Below are positions 45,723 through 55,448 of a stretch of 64,000 nt of DNA, piece by piece. Position 1 is the first letter of the stretch, and every line of letters begins with the position of its first letter. The notes below the pieces were generated by a model, which worked only from the letters and a program-made list of their open reading frames with translations, was not told the origin of the DNA and did not search any database. The stretch comes from an uncultured Bacteroides sp. (GTDB lineage: Bacteria; Bacteroidota; Bacteroidia; Bacteroidales; Bacteroidaceae): assembly GCA_900766195.1 (NCBI GenBank), contig CAAFUN010000112.1, positions 16,764-80,763 of the forward strand. Reading direction: 5' to 3'. A program made the position numbers and the translations under genes.

Positions 45723-46454
45723 ATGAACTGCAAAAACATTATTCTTTTAAGCCTATTCCTTACTATATCGGGAATCAGCGCAATGGCACAAAATCTTCAG
45801 TTACATTTTGATCCACGTCACAGTTTATACGGTAATGACGCTGCACCGATAAACTTCATGACTGCTACTTTTGAAATGTATAAGCCCGACAAATGGGGTT
45901 CTACATTTATGTTTGCCGATTTCGATTTCAGCTACAACGATCGTAATCTGGGATTAGTCTACACTGAAATTGCAAGAGATTTTAAAATCAAAGGTTTTCC
46001 TCTGATGCCTCACATTGAGTATAACGGTGGATTGGGCCTTGCCAGAGACACTGAATTTGGTTTTTCAATAAACAATGCCTATCTGGTCGGTTTCTCCTAC
46101 CCTTTCCAACTTGGTCAGTTCTATATGGGTACTTATTTGGCGTACAAGCTGAATGCCTTCAAGAAAAAAAGCCATGACATACAATGGACAGTGAACTGGA
46201 CTGCCAACCTGCTCAATAACAAGCTGTCTCTTTGCGGCTTCGTTGATCTGTGGTCAGAGAATAAAGATCGCACAGGAGATTCAGGAAAGTCGGGCAAAAA
46301 AGCCGTCCTGCTGGGAGAGCCTCAGATATGGTACAATGTGACTCCCAACTTCAGCGTTGGAAGCGAAACCGAGCTAAGCTACAATTTCGTAAAAGCACAA
46401 GAGCAAAACCGTTTTTTTGCTATACCTACATTGGCTGTGAAGTGGAACTTCTAA
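45723..46454 (+). CDS. DUF5020 / Tsx-like outer membrane channel
   Basis: A 243-residue protein with a signal peptide (GISAMAQ) and amphipathic beta-strands ending AIPTLAVKWNF, a barrel-type C-terminus. I recognise it as the DUF5020 family, similar in build to the Tsx nucleoside channels (TFMFADFDFSYNDRNLGLVYTEIAR). It is encoded 42 bases before a purine permease, so it probably lets nucleosides or nucleobases through the outer membrane. Confidence 0.78.
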   Translation: MNCKNIILLSLFLTISGISAMAQNLQLHFDPRHSLYGNDAAPINFMTATFEMYKPDKWGSTFMFADFDFSYNDRNLGLVYTEIARDFKIKGFPLMPHIEYNGGLGLARDTEFGFSINNAYLVGFSYPFQLGQFYMGTYLAYKLNAFKKKSHDIQWTVNWTANLLNNKLSLCGFVDLWSENKDRTGDSGKSGKKAVLLGEPQIWYNVTPNFSVGSETELSYNFVKAQEQNRFFAIPTLAVKWNF

Positions 46455-46496
46455 ACAGAAATACAACAAATATAACTATATAACCAAAGAACAATC

Positions 46497-47810
46497 ATGT
46501 TAGAAAAATTATTTAAACTGAAGGAAAATAATACTACCGTACGCACAGAAATGATTGCCGGTATTATCACCTTTCTGACAATGTCTTATGTATTGGTAGT
46601 AAACCCAAACATTCTTGGTGGAACGGGAATGGATAAAGCAGCACTTTTTACTGCAACAGCCATAGCCAGTATCTTGGGCACATTATTCATGGCCTTCATT
46701 CCCAATCTTCCTATAGCTCAAGCTCCGGGAATGGGTCTGAATAGTTTCTTTGCCTTTTCTGTCGTATTAGGATTGGGCTATTCATGGCAAATGGCATTAA
46801 CAGCAGTGTTCATTGAAGGTATTATCTTCATCATTCTAACGCTCTTCAACGTACGCGAACTTATTGTGAAAACAATACCACTAACCATCAAAGAAGCCAT
46901 TCCGGTAGGTATCGGACTTTTCATAACGCTAATAGGAATGAAGAATGCGGGCTTGGTGATAGCCAATAAAGATACCATTATATCATTGGGCGATATAGCC
47001 AATCATAACGTATGGGTTGCTCTGATCGGTCTGGTAGTGACTGCCGTTCTTTATATCCGAAACGTATATGGTTCATTCTTCATTGGTATTGCTGTTGCAA
47101 CGGTCTGCGCTGCTATTTTCGGGTTGGTACACATGCCTCAGGATGGAATATTTTCACTTCCTCCCGATATATCTCCAATATTCATGCAGTTCAGTTTTGA
47201 GAAAATCTTTTCTTTAGACATGGTTATTGTGGTATTCACATTCCTGTTCGTGAATTTATTTGATACCATAGGAACATTGTTAGCAGTAGCCAACAAAGCT
47301 GGTTTAACAGATAAAGACGGTAACTTCCCTCAAATAAAAAAGGCACTGTTGGCAGATGCACTTGCCACCACTTTCGGAGCTATTGTAGGCACAAGTACCG
47401 TAACTTCTTATGTAGAAAGTGCTTCGGGAGTAGCAGCAGGTGGACGTACAGGACTTACCGCCGTTTCCACAGCAGTGATGTTTGCTTTAGCGTTATTTTT
47501 AGCACCTCTCTTTCTCATGGTACCTGCTGCAGCCACTTCACCCGCACTGATCATTGTGGGTCTGTTTATGATCTCTTCTGTCATAAATATTAATTTCAAT
47601 GATATGAGCGAGGCTTTGCCGGCATTTCTTACCATCACGATGATGCCTTTTACATTTAGTATAGCCAACGGAATTGTATTCGGAATGCTGTCTTATGTCA
47701 TCATAAAAGTATTAGTCGGAAAGTTTAAGCACATCTCCATCACGATGTGGGTCATTTTTGCACTACTACTCTTTAAACTGGTATTGGAAGGAATGCATAT
47801 TCTGAACTAA
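46497..47810 (+). CDS. NCS2/AzgA-type purine permease
   Basis: A 437-residue inner membrane transporter with about 12-14 membrane segments. The AzgA-like motifs are clear: TEMIAGIITFLTMSYVLVVNP at the start, AQAPGMGLNSFFAF, LFDTIGTLLAVANKAGL and GTSTVTSYVESASGVAAGGRTG. The family imports adenine, guanine or hypoxanthine with protons. It forms a likely operon with the DUF5020 channel upstream. A hairpin follows the stop. Confidence 0.93.
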   Translation: MLEKLFKLKENNTTVRTEMIAGIITFLTMSYVLVVNPNILGGTGMDKAALFTATAIASILGTLFMAFIPNLPIAQAPGMGLNSFFAFSVVLGLGYSWQMALTAVFIEGIIFIILTLFNVRELIVKTIPLTIKEAIPVGIGLFITLIGMKNAGLVIANKDTIISLGDIANHNVWVALIGLVVTAVLYIRNVYGSFFIGIAVATVCAAIFGLVHMPQDGIFSLPPDISPIFMQFSFEKIFSLDMVIVVFTFLFVNLFDTIGTLLAVANKAGLTDKDGNFPQIKKALLADALATTFGAIVGTSTVTSYVESASGVAAGGRTGLTAVSTAVMFALALFLAPLFLMVPAAATSPALIIVGLFMISSVININFNDMSEALPAFLTITMMPFTFSIANGIVFGMLSYVIIKVLVGKFKHISITMWVIFALLLFKLVLEGMHILN

Positions 47811-47821
47811 CCGTCATACAA

Positions 47822-47905
47822 GAGGACAACCGTTTTGTCCTCGCAACACACTATTACATAGACAGTATTTCAAAAGTAATACAAGAGACTTTTGAAATAC
47901 GGTCT
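47822..47905. terminator. Two hairpins after the purine permease gene
   Basis: GAGGACAA (47822-47829) pairs with TTGTCCTC (47835-47842). Farther on GTATTTCAAAAG (47865-47876) pairs perfectly with CTTTTGAAATAC (47889-47900), extended by AGAC/GTCT after one mismatch. Neither has a long T-run. They lie between convergent genes and may end both transcripts. Confidence 0.6.
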
Positions 47906-48027
47906 ATTCTTTCATCATACTAAAAGAAGTCTTATCTTTGTAATAAAAGAAGTTCAAGTGATAGATTTGAAAAAGACGGTATTACAATCAAACTGATACC
48001 TGTATCTGATTTCTTTAATAGTTAACG

Positions 48028-49968
48028 CTACTGAATAGAATCCGTTCTGAAAAAATCTTTAGCAGCTCCTTTCAGTTCAACAACCGGGCGTATTGCTTCT
48101 CCCTCTGCTTCGGTAAGTAAGCCTTTCCGTACCAACCGACCGGCTATTAATCTAAAATAACCTGCTTGATTGTCTTTCAATTGTCCCGTAGCAGTAAAGG
48201 AATTCCTAAAATGCTTTGGCTTCGGAATAATGGAAGCTAAGAAGATGCACTCTTCCGCTGTGAGCTGCGAAGGTAATTTATCAAAGTAGAATGCTGCAGC
48301 TTCATGTGCCCCATAAATCAAAGGTCCCCATTCGGCAATATTCAGATAGACTTCATACATCCGTGCTTTCGAAGTAAGGCGTCCATTCTCTATGAGCCAT
48401 ACAATCAATGCCTCTTCCAGTTTACGCGCTATGTTCTTATTCCGGTTCAGAAACACATTCTTCACCAATTGCATGGAGATGGTACTTCCCCCGCGCGCAA
48501 ACCTACGCACTTTTAAATCATAAATAAGTGCTTCACGCATAGCATCCGGAAGAAACCCATGATGATAAAAGAAAGCACCGTCTTCACTTTGCATCACCGA
48601 CATTTGCAACAACGGAGAGATGCTATCCAGCGGAGTGAAGTGTGCCCATGAAGGACCTATCGGGAATGTACGTACCGGCTGACCATTCTCATACGCCGTA
48701 TACATAAACTCACCGGACATTTTACTTAGGTTGGTCTGCCCATAACCTTCAATGTGAAAGTCTTTCGCATCAAGTGCCGATTCCAGTTTCAGATTGTCCA
48801 ACCGGGAAAAATCCACATCAAAAAAGAAACGATAAGCCAATTGTCCACGTGTACGCAGTCCCTGAAGATTCTCAAACAGTCCCGCAGGTAAAGAGCCGAA
48901 TAACTCCTGCGCCGGGAACCATGGTTTGCGAACCGCTACCGTAAAATGCCAAAGGTGTTTGCGTGTTCCTTCTTCAATACGTTTGGCACGTGCATAAGGA
49001 TGAAAAGTAAGCGCATTGAAACGTACCACACTTGCACTATCCAATTCCACTGCCTGTTTAGATATATTCAAGCAATAGTTCAACTGTCCTCGATTAAGAT
49101 TAACCACTTCTGGTGACAACCTTTTATGAAACACTCTCAGTCCGCTCACTTCAGCTTTGCCACTGACACGCACCTCACCTCTACTCCCGTCATCCTGAGC
49201 CAAACTAAAGATAAGACTATCACATTTTATATCAGCTCCAAAACGCCTATTCACATAAGGTAAAGTAATCCGTTCATGTTTTGGAGCAGAAAGGCTTGCA
49301 TAAAGTCGACGCCCTGTAGGATTAAGCTCTCCCGCAACTTTCCAGTCCTGCACCAACGAATCTTCACGTATAGAGATTACAGCCCCAAAATGATTATCCT
49401 TCACGCGAAGCTCAGAAAGATTGAATGTCACGAAACGGTCATCTTTACGTTCCTCAATGTGTACCCGGGTAAGATATCCGTTTTGAGGTAACACCCCGAA
49501 GAGCAAATCAAGCAAAGCCTGCGCACGCGTTTTGTAATCAGGACCCTGCTTCTCATCAAATTCTTTATCTTTCTTGGAATTGCGAAAAAGGAAATCATAA
49601 TTAGCTAGCGAATCCTGTTTAATAAACTGTATATCCAGTCCATCCAAACGAACATTACGAACATCCGGCTTACCCCTCAGCATACTCCAAAAGCCCAGAC
49701 GGACATTCAACGACTGTAGCACAAGCAACGTGTCGCGATTATGAGGAACAACAGTAAATCCCTCAAGAGAAATCGTATTACATCCATCAAGCGTCAGGCT
49801 TTTATATCGGATATCCAAATCGTAATCTTTGGCAAGAGAAGCAATGCGTTGATCTGCAAAGTAATGCAGCACGGCATTACGACTGAGATAGAGTGAAAAA
49901 AACAGTAGCAGCAGAAAAGTAACGCCGCACAGAACACCCAAAAGAATCTTATTTTTAACAGCTTTCAT
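48028..49968 (-). CDS. AsmA-like / peptidoglycan transglycosylase (GT51) fusion
   Basis: A 646-residue protein with one N-terminal membrane anchor (about 8-30). A long beta-rich region (about 35-430) opens with an AsmA/TamB-like pattern (SLTLDGCNTISLEGFTVV, LNVRLGFWSMLRGKPDVRNVRLDGLDI). The C-terminal GT51 domain (about 440-610) has SEDGAFFYHHGF with catalytic Glu462, GGSTISMQLVKNVFL, RKLEEALIVWLIE and YEVYLNIAEWGP. It should polymerise lipid II into glycan strands and has no penicillin-binding domain. It is much longer than MtgA because of the AsmA-like part. I take the ATG at 49968 rather than the upstream GTG at 50055, which runs into the divergent promoter. Confidence 0.85.
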   Translation of the reverse strand: MKAVKNKILLGVLCGVTFLLLLFFSLYLSRNAVLHYFADQRIASLAKDYDLDIRYKSLTLDGCNTISLEGFTVVPHNRDTLLVLQSLNVRLGFWSMLRGKPDVRNVRLDGLDIQFIKQDSLANYDFLFRNSKKDKEFDEKQGPDYKTRAQALLDLLFGVLPQNGYLTRVHIEERKDDRFVTFNLSELRVKDNHFGAVISIREDSLVQDWKVAGELNPTGRRLYASLSAPKHERITLPYVNRRFGADIKCDSLIFSLAQDDGSRGEVRVSGKAEVSGLRVFHKRLSPEVVNLNRGQLNYCLNISKQAVELDSASVVRFNALTFHPYARAKRIEEGTRKHLWHFTVAVRKPWFPAQELFGSLPAGLFENLQGLRTRGQLAYRFFFDVDFSRLDNLKLESALDAKDFHIEGYGQTNLSKMSGEFMYTAYENGQPVRTFPIGPSWAHFTPLDSISPLLQMSVMQSEDGAFFYHHGFLPDAMREALIYDLKVRRFARGGSTISMQLVKNVFLNRNKNIARKLEEALIVWLIENGRLTSKARMYEVYLNIAEWGPLIYGAHEAAAFYFDKLPSQLTAEECIFLASIIPKPKHFRNSFTATGQLKDNQAGYFRLIAGRLVRKGLLTEAEGEAIRPVVELKGAAKDFFRTDSIQ

Positions 49969-50056
49969 TATGACTAAAACTATTCCGGCAACAAAAGTAA
50001 CTAAAACAATCGGGATGAAAAAAGATAGGAATAAGGAATAAAGAACTAGAGGCACA

Positions 50057-50112
50057 TTTGGCTATAACCGGAATAAATATTATATTTGTATCTAATACAA
50101 TAATATCTAATA
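50057..50112 (+). promoter_or_regulatory. hipBA-type promoter with repeated operator motif
   Basis: TTTG (50057-50060), a 20-base spacer and TATATTTG (50081-50088) make a textbook Bacteroides promoter. TATCTAATA occurs at 50089-50097 and again at 50104-50112, directly downstream of the -7 box, as expected for autorepression by the HTH antitoxin. Confidence 0.72.
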
Positions 50113-50145
50113 TACACTGCTTTTCCATTTATAAGATATAATAAT

Positions 50146-50472
50146 ATGCGATTAATATATAACTTTGACATTGATACGCCGGATGAATTATTAGCTATAC
50201 TTGCTAACAATTTACAAAAGCGTAGATTGGAAAAAGGGCTCTCGCGTGAAGCACTCACAGAGCTTAGCGGAGTTCCAACCCCTACCATTGCCAAGTTTGA
50301 GCAGAAACATACCATTTCTCTAACATCCTACGTAGCACTTGCAAAGGCTTTAGGTTACTCCAAAACCATAAAGGAACTGCTTTCTGAGCCTATTTACAAC
50401 ACTATGGAAGAGTTGGAAATAATCAACAAAAACAAAAACAGAAAAAAAGGACGCAATGAAATCGGTAAATAA
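50146..50472 (+). CDS. hipB: HipB-like XRE antitoxin
   Basis: A 108-residue protein with an XRE helix-turn-helix at about 18-80 (ILANNLQKRRLEKGLSREAL, TIAKFEQKHTISLTSYVALAKALG) and a Lys/Asn-rich tail. Its last 17 bases overlap the start of the HipA-type gene. In this family the antitoxin binds the toxin and represses the operon. Repeats just upstream are candidate operators. Confidence 0.87.
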   Translation: MRLIYNFDIDTPDELLAILANNLQKRRLEKGLSREALTELSGVPTPTIAKFEQKHTISLTSYVALAKALGYSKTIKELLSEPIYNTMEELEIINKNKNRKKGRNEIGK

Positions 50473-51571
50473 ATTAACGGTCATGCATCACAACCGGAGT
50501 GTCGGAACACTTAGTATGACTCCGGACAATCGTCTGTGTGCTTTCCAATATGACAAAGCTTGGTTAGCTAATGGCTTCTCAATATCTCCGCTTGACCTGC
50601 CACTTAGCCCAGGCTTATTTATAGCTAAACCTGAACCGTTTTGGGGCAACTTTGGTATTTTCGAAGACAGTTTACCTGATGGATATGGACGTTATTTGCT
50701 CAATCGCATGCTGAAAAAGCAAGGAGTTAATGACAGCGAATTAACGCCTTTACAACGACTAAGTATCGTGGGAACATCTGGAATGGGTGCATTATGTTAC
50801 ATACCCGAAACCTATGTGGGTGAAGAGAAAGCTCTGCCGGACTTAGATGATCTTCAACAAATGGCTCTGGATGTTTTATCCGAAAAATCAGAGAAAGATG
50901 AAGATGTTCTATATTTCAACAGCGGTAACTCGGGAGGATGTCGCCCCAAATGCTTACTTCATGATGCCAAAGGGTCTTGGTTAGTAAAATTCAGGCATAC
51001 TTATGATCCTAAAGATATGGGTGTAATGGAATACAGATACAATGAAGCAGCACGTAGCTGCGGCATTACCGTACCGGACTTCAGGCTAATGAATGGAAAG
51101 TACTTTGCATCCAGACGCTTTGACATAGAGAATGGTGTTAAACTTCATATTGCCACTGCAGGAGCATTACTTAACGAATCAATTATGCAGCCCGGATTAG
51201 AATATAAAACTTTACTCCACCTGACAGGCTTTCTCACACAAGACCCTAAACAAGTAGACGAAATGTTCCGACGAATGGTATTCAATATTCTAACCGAGAA
51301 CAAAGACGATCATGCCAAGAATTTCAGCTTTATTTGTCGGGAAGGCGTATGGTCATTAGCCCCAGCTTATGACCTAACCCGTTGCAGTAACGGTTACAAT
51401 GGTGAGCACGCCACTACTGTCAATAATCATGGCAGACCAACAATAGAGGATATGCTCATTGTGGGTGAAAGTATTCGAATTCCCCGAAAGAAAGGAATGG
51501 AGATAATATTGCATCTTGCAGAAAAATGCTCTGACATTTTATCTGAAGATTATGCTTCACCTGTCAACTGA
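50456..51571 (+). CDS. hipA: HipA-type kinase toxin
   Basis: A 371-residue protein with a HipA N-terminal part (GTLSMTPDNRLCAFQYDKAWL, FWGNFGIFEDSLPDGYGRYLLNRML) and a kinase-like C-terminus. The catalytic segment reads NKDDHAKNFSF with Asp284-Asp285 and Asn289, followed by LAPAYDLT, the metal-binding Asp element. The flexible loop with the autophosphorylated Ser of E. coli HipA probably corresponds to NSGGCRPK near residue 160. HipA phosphorylates glutamyl-tRNA synthetase in E. coli. The target here is unknown. Confidence 0.88.
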   Translation: MKSVNKLTVMHHNRSVGTLSMTPDNRLCAFQYDKAWLANGFSISPLDLPLSPGLFIAKPEPFWGNFGIFEDSLPDGYGRYLLNRMLKKQGVNDSELTPLQRLSIVGTSGMGALCYIPETYVGEEKALPDLDDLQQMALDVLSEKSEKDEDVLYFNSGNSGGCRPKCLLHDAKGSWLVKFRHTYDPKDMGVMEYRYNEAARSCGITVPDFRLMNGKYFASRRFDIENGVKLHIATAGALLNESIMQPGLEYKTLLHLTGFLTQDPKQVDEMFRRMVFNILTENKDDHAKNFSFICREGVWSLAPAYDLTRCSNGYNGEHATTVNNHGRPTIEDMLIVGESIRIPRKKGMEIILHLAEKCSDILSEDYASPVN

Positions 51572-51578
51572 AAAAAAT

Positions 51579-51608
51579 CCTCCCTCAAGTTTAAAAGCTT
51601 GAAAGAGG
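51579..51608. terminator. Hairpin between convergent hipA and tolC-type genes
   Basis: CCTCCCTCAAG (51579-51589) pairs with CTTGAAAGAGG (51598-51608) at 9 of 11 positions around an 8-base AT-rich loop, preceded by a run of A. It can act as terminator for the minus-strand exporter operon. Confidence 0.6.
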
Positions 51609-51659
51609 ACTTTACAATCAAAACTACTCAGTATTTAGATAAATGCCTGAAATGAAATA

Positions 51660-52982
51660 TTATTCAATGGGCACTCCCTTATAGAAATCCAGAATTTTGG
51701 TACGGAACAAATATTCATATTTAGCCTGAAGCTCTTCCGATTGTGATTTCAGCACATTTTGTTTAGCTTCATTATACTCTACAGCTGTAGCCTTACCATT
51801 TTCATATTTCTCACTCATCAGCTTAAATGACGCTCCACTTGCTTCGGCAGCAACTGTACTGCTGGCATATTTACTATCGGCAGCAACTGCATTATACCAT
51901 GCCTGTTGAATCTCTTTATAAAGCGCTTTCTTCACATTATCCAGCTGTAACGCATAATTCTCCTTCTGCAAACGTGCCGTACGTATACGGTTACGCGTAG
52001 CCAAACGATTGAATATAGGAACACTTAGATTTAAGCCCACATACTTATTAAAGTTATTCTTAAACTGCGTATTGAAGTTGTCTGTCAATGTAGACTGATA
52101 GCTGGTACCCAAACTTCCGCTAAGACTTACTGTGGGATACAGTGCACTCTGTGCGATACGTATGCTATGCTCACTCCCGTCCAAACGGTATTTTGCAGCC
52201 TGCACCACTGCCTTGGTACCCACTGCATATTGGTAAATATCATCCGGAGGGCTAAGCGGACCTAGCTTTAAGTCGGTTACAGGAGATGATAACACAAAGC
52301 CTTCAGGCGTGGCAAGCTCAATGAGCTGGCTTAGATCAAGCAAAGCCAACCGGTAATTATTCTCTGCCTGCACAGCACTCATTTCATCCTGTGCCACACG
52401 AGATTTAGCCTCAGCAACTTGAGCCGGCGAAGCCTTACCCAATTCTTCCATACGGGCAATGCGGGCATACTGCTCTTTACTCAGCTTCACCTGTCCCAAA
52501 GTTACCTGATGTAACTCTTTGTTATAAAGCACTTGTAAATAAGACGAAGCTATATTCACCGAAATATCCTCTTTCGCTTTCTCCAGGTCAGCCATTGCTG
52601 CTTTCAGGTTAAGCTTTGTCAACGCATACTGATGAGGAATCTCAAAGCCGGTAAACAAAGGAATGCTCGTGTTGAGTTGCACGCTTGTAGAATTACTGTT
52701 TGTATCCACATAACCGGTATATTCTTTCCCATCCGCATCTTTCATAGGCACCTGCGCACGTCCCCAATACCAGTTCTGTCCCGCACTACCGTTCAGATTG
52801 GGCAAGCGCGCCCATTTGGCTGTATTCACGTCCACCGCACTCTGTTCAACAGCATTTGCACTCCGGCGAATATCTATATTATGTTCGATGGCATAATCAA
52901 TGCACCGGCGCAATGTCCACTCCTCTTGTGCATGTGCAGACGAAGCAATGACTATTAGACCGATAAAAAGACCCTTCTTCAT
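51660..52982 (-). CDS. TolC-family outer membrane efflux protein
   Basis: A 440-residue protein with a signal peptide (IVIASSAHAQ) and the two repeats of the outer membrane efflux family: WTLRRCIDYAIEHNIDIRRS in the first half and SKYASSTVAAEASGASFKLMSEKYENGKATAVEYNEAK in the second. Three copies form the outer membrane tunnel. It is the last gene of the exporter operon, 34 bases after the adaptor gene. Confidence 0.93.
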   Translation of the reverse strand: MKKGLFIGLIVIASSAHAQEEWTLRRCIDYAIEHNIDIRRSANAVEQSAVDVNTAKWARLPNLNGSAGQNWYWGRAQVPMKDADGKEYTGYVDTNSNSTSVQLNTSIPLFTGFEIPHQYALTKLNLKAAMADLEKAKEDISVNIASSYLQVLYNKELHQVTLGQVKLSKEQYARIARMEELGKASPAQVAEAKSRVAQDEMSAVQAENNYRLALLDLSQLIELATPEGFVLSSPVTDLKLGPLSPPDDIYQYAVGTKAVVQAAKYRLDGSEHSIRIAQSALYPTVSLSGSLGTSYQSTLTDNFNTQFKNNFNKYVGLNLSVPIFNRLATRNRIRTARLQKENYALQLDNVKKALYKEIQQAWYNAVAADSKYASSTVAAEASGASFKLMSEKYENGKATAVEYNEAKQNVLKSQSEELQAKYEYLFRTKILDFYKGVPIE

Positions 52983-53016
52983 ACTCTTCCTTTCATTTAT
53001 TAATTGTCACCCTCTA

Positions 53017-54117
53017 CTACTTATCTTTTTTCTCCGCTCCGCGTATTCTATCCTTGATTGTCAGCCCTTTCTTCACTACAATCTTAATACCGTCGCTCAT
53101 ACCCACATAAACCTGTTTGCGTTCAAACTTCTGCGTGGGCACGCTGTCTTTAAGCAGATATACAAACGTACTGTCTCCCTTATATTCAACCGCACTTTCA
53201 GGAATAGCCAACGCTTTATCAGCCTTATCCAGAACAATCTCCGCATTAGCCGAATATCCCGAACGTATTTTTACAGAATCGGGCACCTTGATGGCAGCCT
53301 TAATCTCAAACTGATTGGCTCCGTTAGCTTCCACGCCTTTTGGTGAAATATATTCCAATTTTGCCTCAAAGCTAAAGTTCTGCAACGCACCAATGGTCAG
53401 CTTCACAAGCATACCCTCGTGTATACGTCCCACTTCCGTTTCATCTATCTTACCTTTGAAAATCAAATCGTTCATATTTGCCACCGTTGCAATGGTAGTA
53501 CCGTCATTAAACGTATTACTCATAATAACCGAATTACCCGCCTTTACCGGAACATCCAAAATAATACCGTCAATTGTAGAACGGATAAGCGTGCTTGAGA
53601 AAGAAGCACTGTTTTTAGTGATACCTTCCTTTACAATTTCAAGATTATCCTTTGCCGTAGAAAATTCCTCCTTGGCTTGCTTTGCCGAAACCTCGCTTTT
53701 TTCATATTCTTCACGGCTGATCAGTTTATCATCAAACAGTTTCTTTACGCGAGCAAACTCTATATCAGCTTGCTTCGTATTGATTTGAGCCAATCGCACA
53801 CGGCTCTCTGCCGAATTTAAAGTTCCCAATTCCGGAATAACCTTCACTTTGGCTATCACTTCACCTTTCTTTATGCTTTGCCCTGCCAATTTATACACTT
53901 CATCAATGATACCGGAGATCTGAGGCTTGATGAGAATCTCATCACGTGGCTCCACCTTACCAGTGACAACGGTTGTCTTGGCCAAGTCGGTAATTTCAGG
54001 CCTCACTACTTCATAAACAGTCACTTTAGGTTGCGACTTTTTATAGAGGAACACAAATGTTCCGATAAAGATGGCGGCAATGACCACCAATAATGCAATC
54101 TTGAAAAACTTTTTCAT
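53017..54117 (-). CDS. HlyD/RND-type periplasmic adaptor
   Basis: A 366-residue protein with an N-terminal membrane anchor (KIALLVVIAAIFIGTFVFLY), a biotinyl-lipoyl-like half (VTGKVEPRDEILIKPQISGII and GQSIKKGEVIAKV), a coiled-coil hairpin (about 90-170; TKQADIEFARVKKLF) and the second lipoyl half and beta-barrel (about 180-300). The ATG at 54117 is preferred over 54147, which gives a non-typical leader. It connects the two ABC permeases to the TolC protein. Confidence 0.93.
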   Translation of the reverse strand: MKKFFKIALLVVIAAIFIGTFVFLYKKSQPKVTVYEVVRPEITDLAKTTVVTGKVEPRDEILIKPQISGIIDEVYKLAGQSIKKGEVIAKVKVIPELGTLNSAESRVRLAQINTKQADIEFARVKKLFDDKLISREEYEKSEVSAKQAKEEFSTAKDNLEIVKEGITKNSASFSSTLIRSTIDGIILDVPVKAGNSVIMSNTFNDGTTIATVANMNDLIFKGKIDETEVGRIHEGMLVKLTIGALQNFSFEAKLEYISPKGVEANGANQFEIKAAIKVPDSVKIRSGYSANAEIVLDKADKALAIPESAVEYKGDSTFVYLLKDSVPTQKFERKQVYVGMSDGIKIVVKKGLTIKDRIRGAEKKDK

Positions 54118-54178
54118 ATCGAATTCTATATTATATTTCAATGACACTAATCACTTTTCACTAACCATTCATCACTGT

Positions 54179-55423
54179 TTATTCATCTCTTATCGCATCA
54201 ATAGGTTTAATGGCCATTGCCCGATACGCAGGAGCCAATCCGGCAAGTAAACCCAGCCCAACGAGTAAAAGACAAGTGCCGATAGCCAGGCCAAAAGACA
54301 CCTGATAATGAGTAGTTATTTTTCCCGGATCATTTACCGCTGTCTCCAGTACCTGAAGTACAAATACAGCGAATGTTATACCAGCCATACCTGCAATAGA
54401 AGTCAGCACCAGACTTTCTGACAAGATCTGTTGAAGAATATCACGTGGACGTGCTCCTATGGCGCGACGAATGCCAATCTCTGTGGTACGCTCACGTACA
54501 GTCACCATCATAATATTGGACACTCCTATGGCACCTGCAAACAAGGTACCCAAGCCAACCATCCAGATCAGTATGCGGGTTCCCGCCATCAGGTTATCCA
54601 CCATAGAAAACATAGCTTCGGCATTCAAAAACATAATAGCCTGCTTGTCATTAGGTGCAATATAATGCGCCGCCTTAATCACCTTTTCTATTTTATCTTG
54701 GAGATCTGTTACTTTCACACCCTTCTTCACCGTGAAGCACACCACATGAATCTTGTCACCTATGTTGTAAGCCTGCTGCATAGTAGTAAACGGGATAATA
54801 ATAGACTCGGAAGCCTGTCCCTGTATATTGATATTTCCCTCGGACATAGATAAACCAACCACCTGAAAATAAACGCCATTTACCTTCACAAACTTACCAC
54901 AAGGATCTTCGCCCCGTTTAAACAAACTTTCGTATACGCGCTTTCCAATAACACAAACCTTTCGCGCCTCACTCACGTCCACGTCATTTATGGAACGTCC
55001 CATAGTGATGTCCTGATGCTCAATGTATTCATAATCCGGAAACAAGCCTTTCACAGTGCAAGCGAAAGTTTTATCACCATATACTGCACTGGATCCCCAG
55101 TTGGCTATGGAGGGTGTCACATGATCCAGCTCTTTCACCGAAAGACGGAGACGATCGATGTCTTTCAACGACAAGTCCCATTCGCGTCCTTTCCTGAAAC
55201 CCTTATAAGGCTCTCCTGTTTTCTCTGCTGCAACAAAGCCGGAATTGGTAGCAAATCCCTCAAAATTCTTTTTCATTTGCTCCTGCATCCCCTGCCCTCC
55301 ACCAATAAGCGCCACCAGCATGAATATTCCCCAAAACACACCAAACGCAGTCAGCAAGCTCCGGGTCTTGTTCCTCGTTATTGTGATGAGTATCTCTTCG
55401 CAGGAATCTATATCTATTCTCAT
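54179..55423 (-). CDS. MacB-type ABC transporter permease (FtsX-like)
   Basis: A 414-residue protein: one membrane segment near the N-terminus (about 20-40), a large periplasmic MacB core (about 45-280) and three C-terminal FtsX-like segments (about 285-410; NIMMVTVRERTTEIGIRRAIGARPRDIL is the cytoplasmic coupling motif). It lacks a fused ATPase, which is encoded separately 1.3 kb upstream. It probably pairs with the other permease as a heterodimer. Confidence 0.93.
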   Translation of the reverse strand: MRIDIDSCEEILITITRNKTRSLLTAFGVFWGIFMLVALIGGGQGMQEQMKKNFEGFATNSGFVAAEKTGEPYKGFRKGREWDLSLKDIDRLRLSVKELDHVTPSIANWGSSAVYGDKTFACTVKGLFPDYEYIEHQDITMGRSINDVDVSEARKVCVIGKRVYESLFKRGEDPCGKFVKVNGVYFQVVGLSMSEGNINIQGQASESIIIPFTTMQQAYNIGDKIHVVCFTVKKGVKVTDLQDKIEKVIKAAHYIAPNDKQAIMFLNAEAMFSMVDNLMAGTRILIWMVGLGTLFAGAIGVSNIMMVTVRERTTEIGIRRAIGARPRDILQQILSESLVLTSIAGMAGITFAVFVLQVLETAVNDPGKITTHYQVSFGLAIGTCLLLVGLGLLAGLAPAYRAMAIKPIDAIRDE

Positions 55424-55448
55424 GATTACTTCGTATTTATATCAGTTA

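Noticed and set aside
49969..50055. Longer start (GTG at 50055) for the transglycosylase
   Set aside because: It would extend to the edge of the divergent hipBA promoter and adds a second hydrophobic stretch before a normal membrane anchor. The ATG at 49968 fits better.
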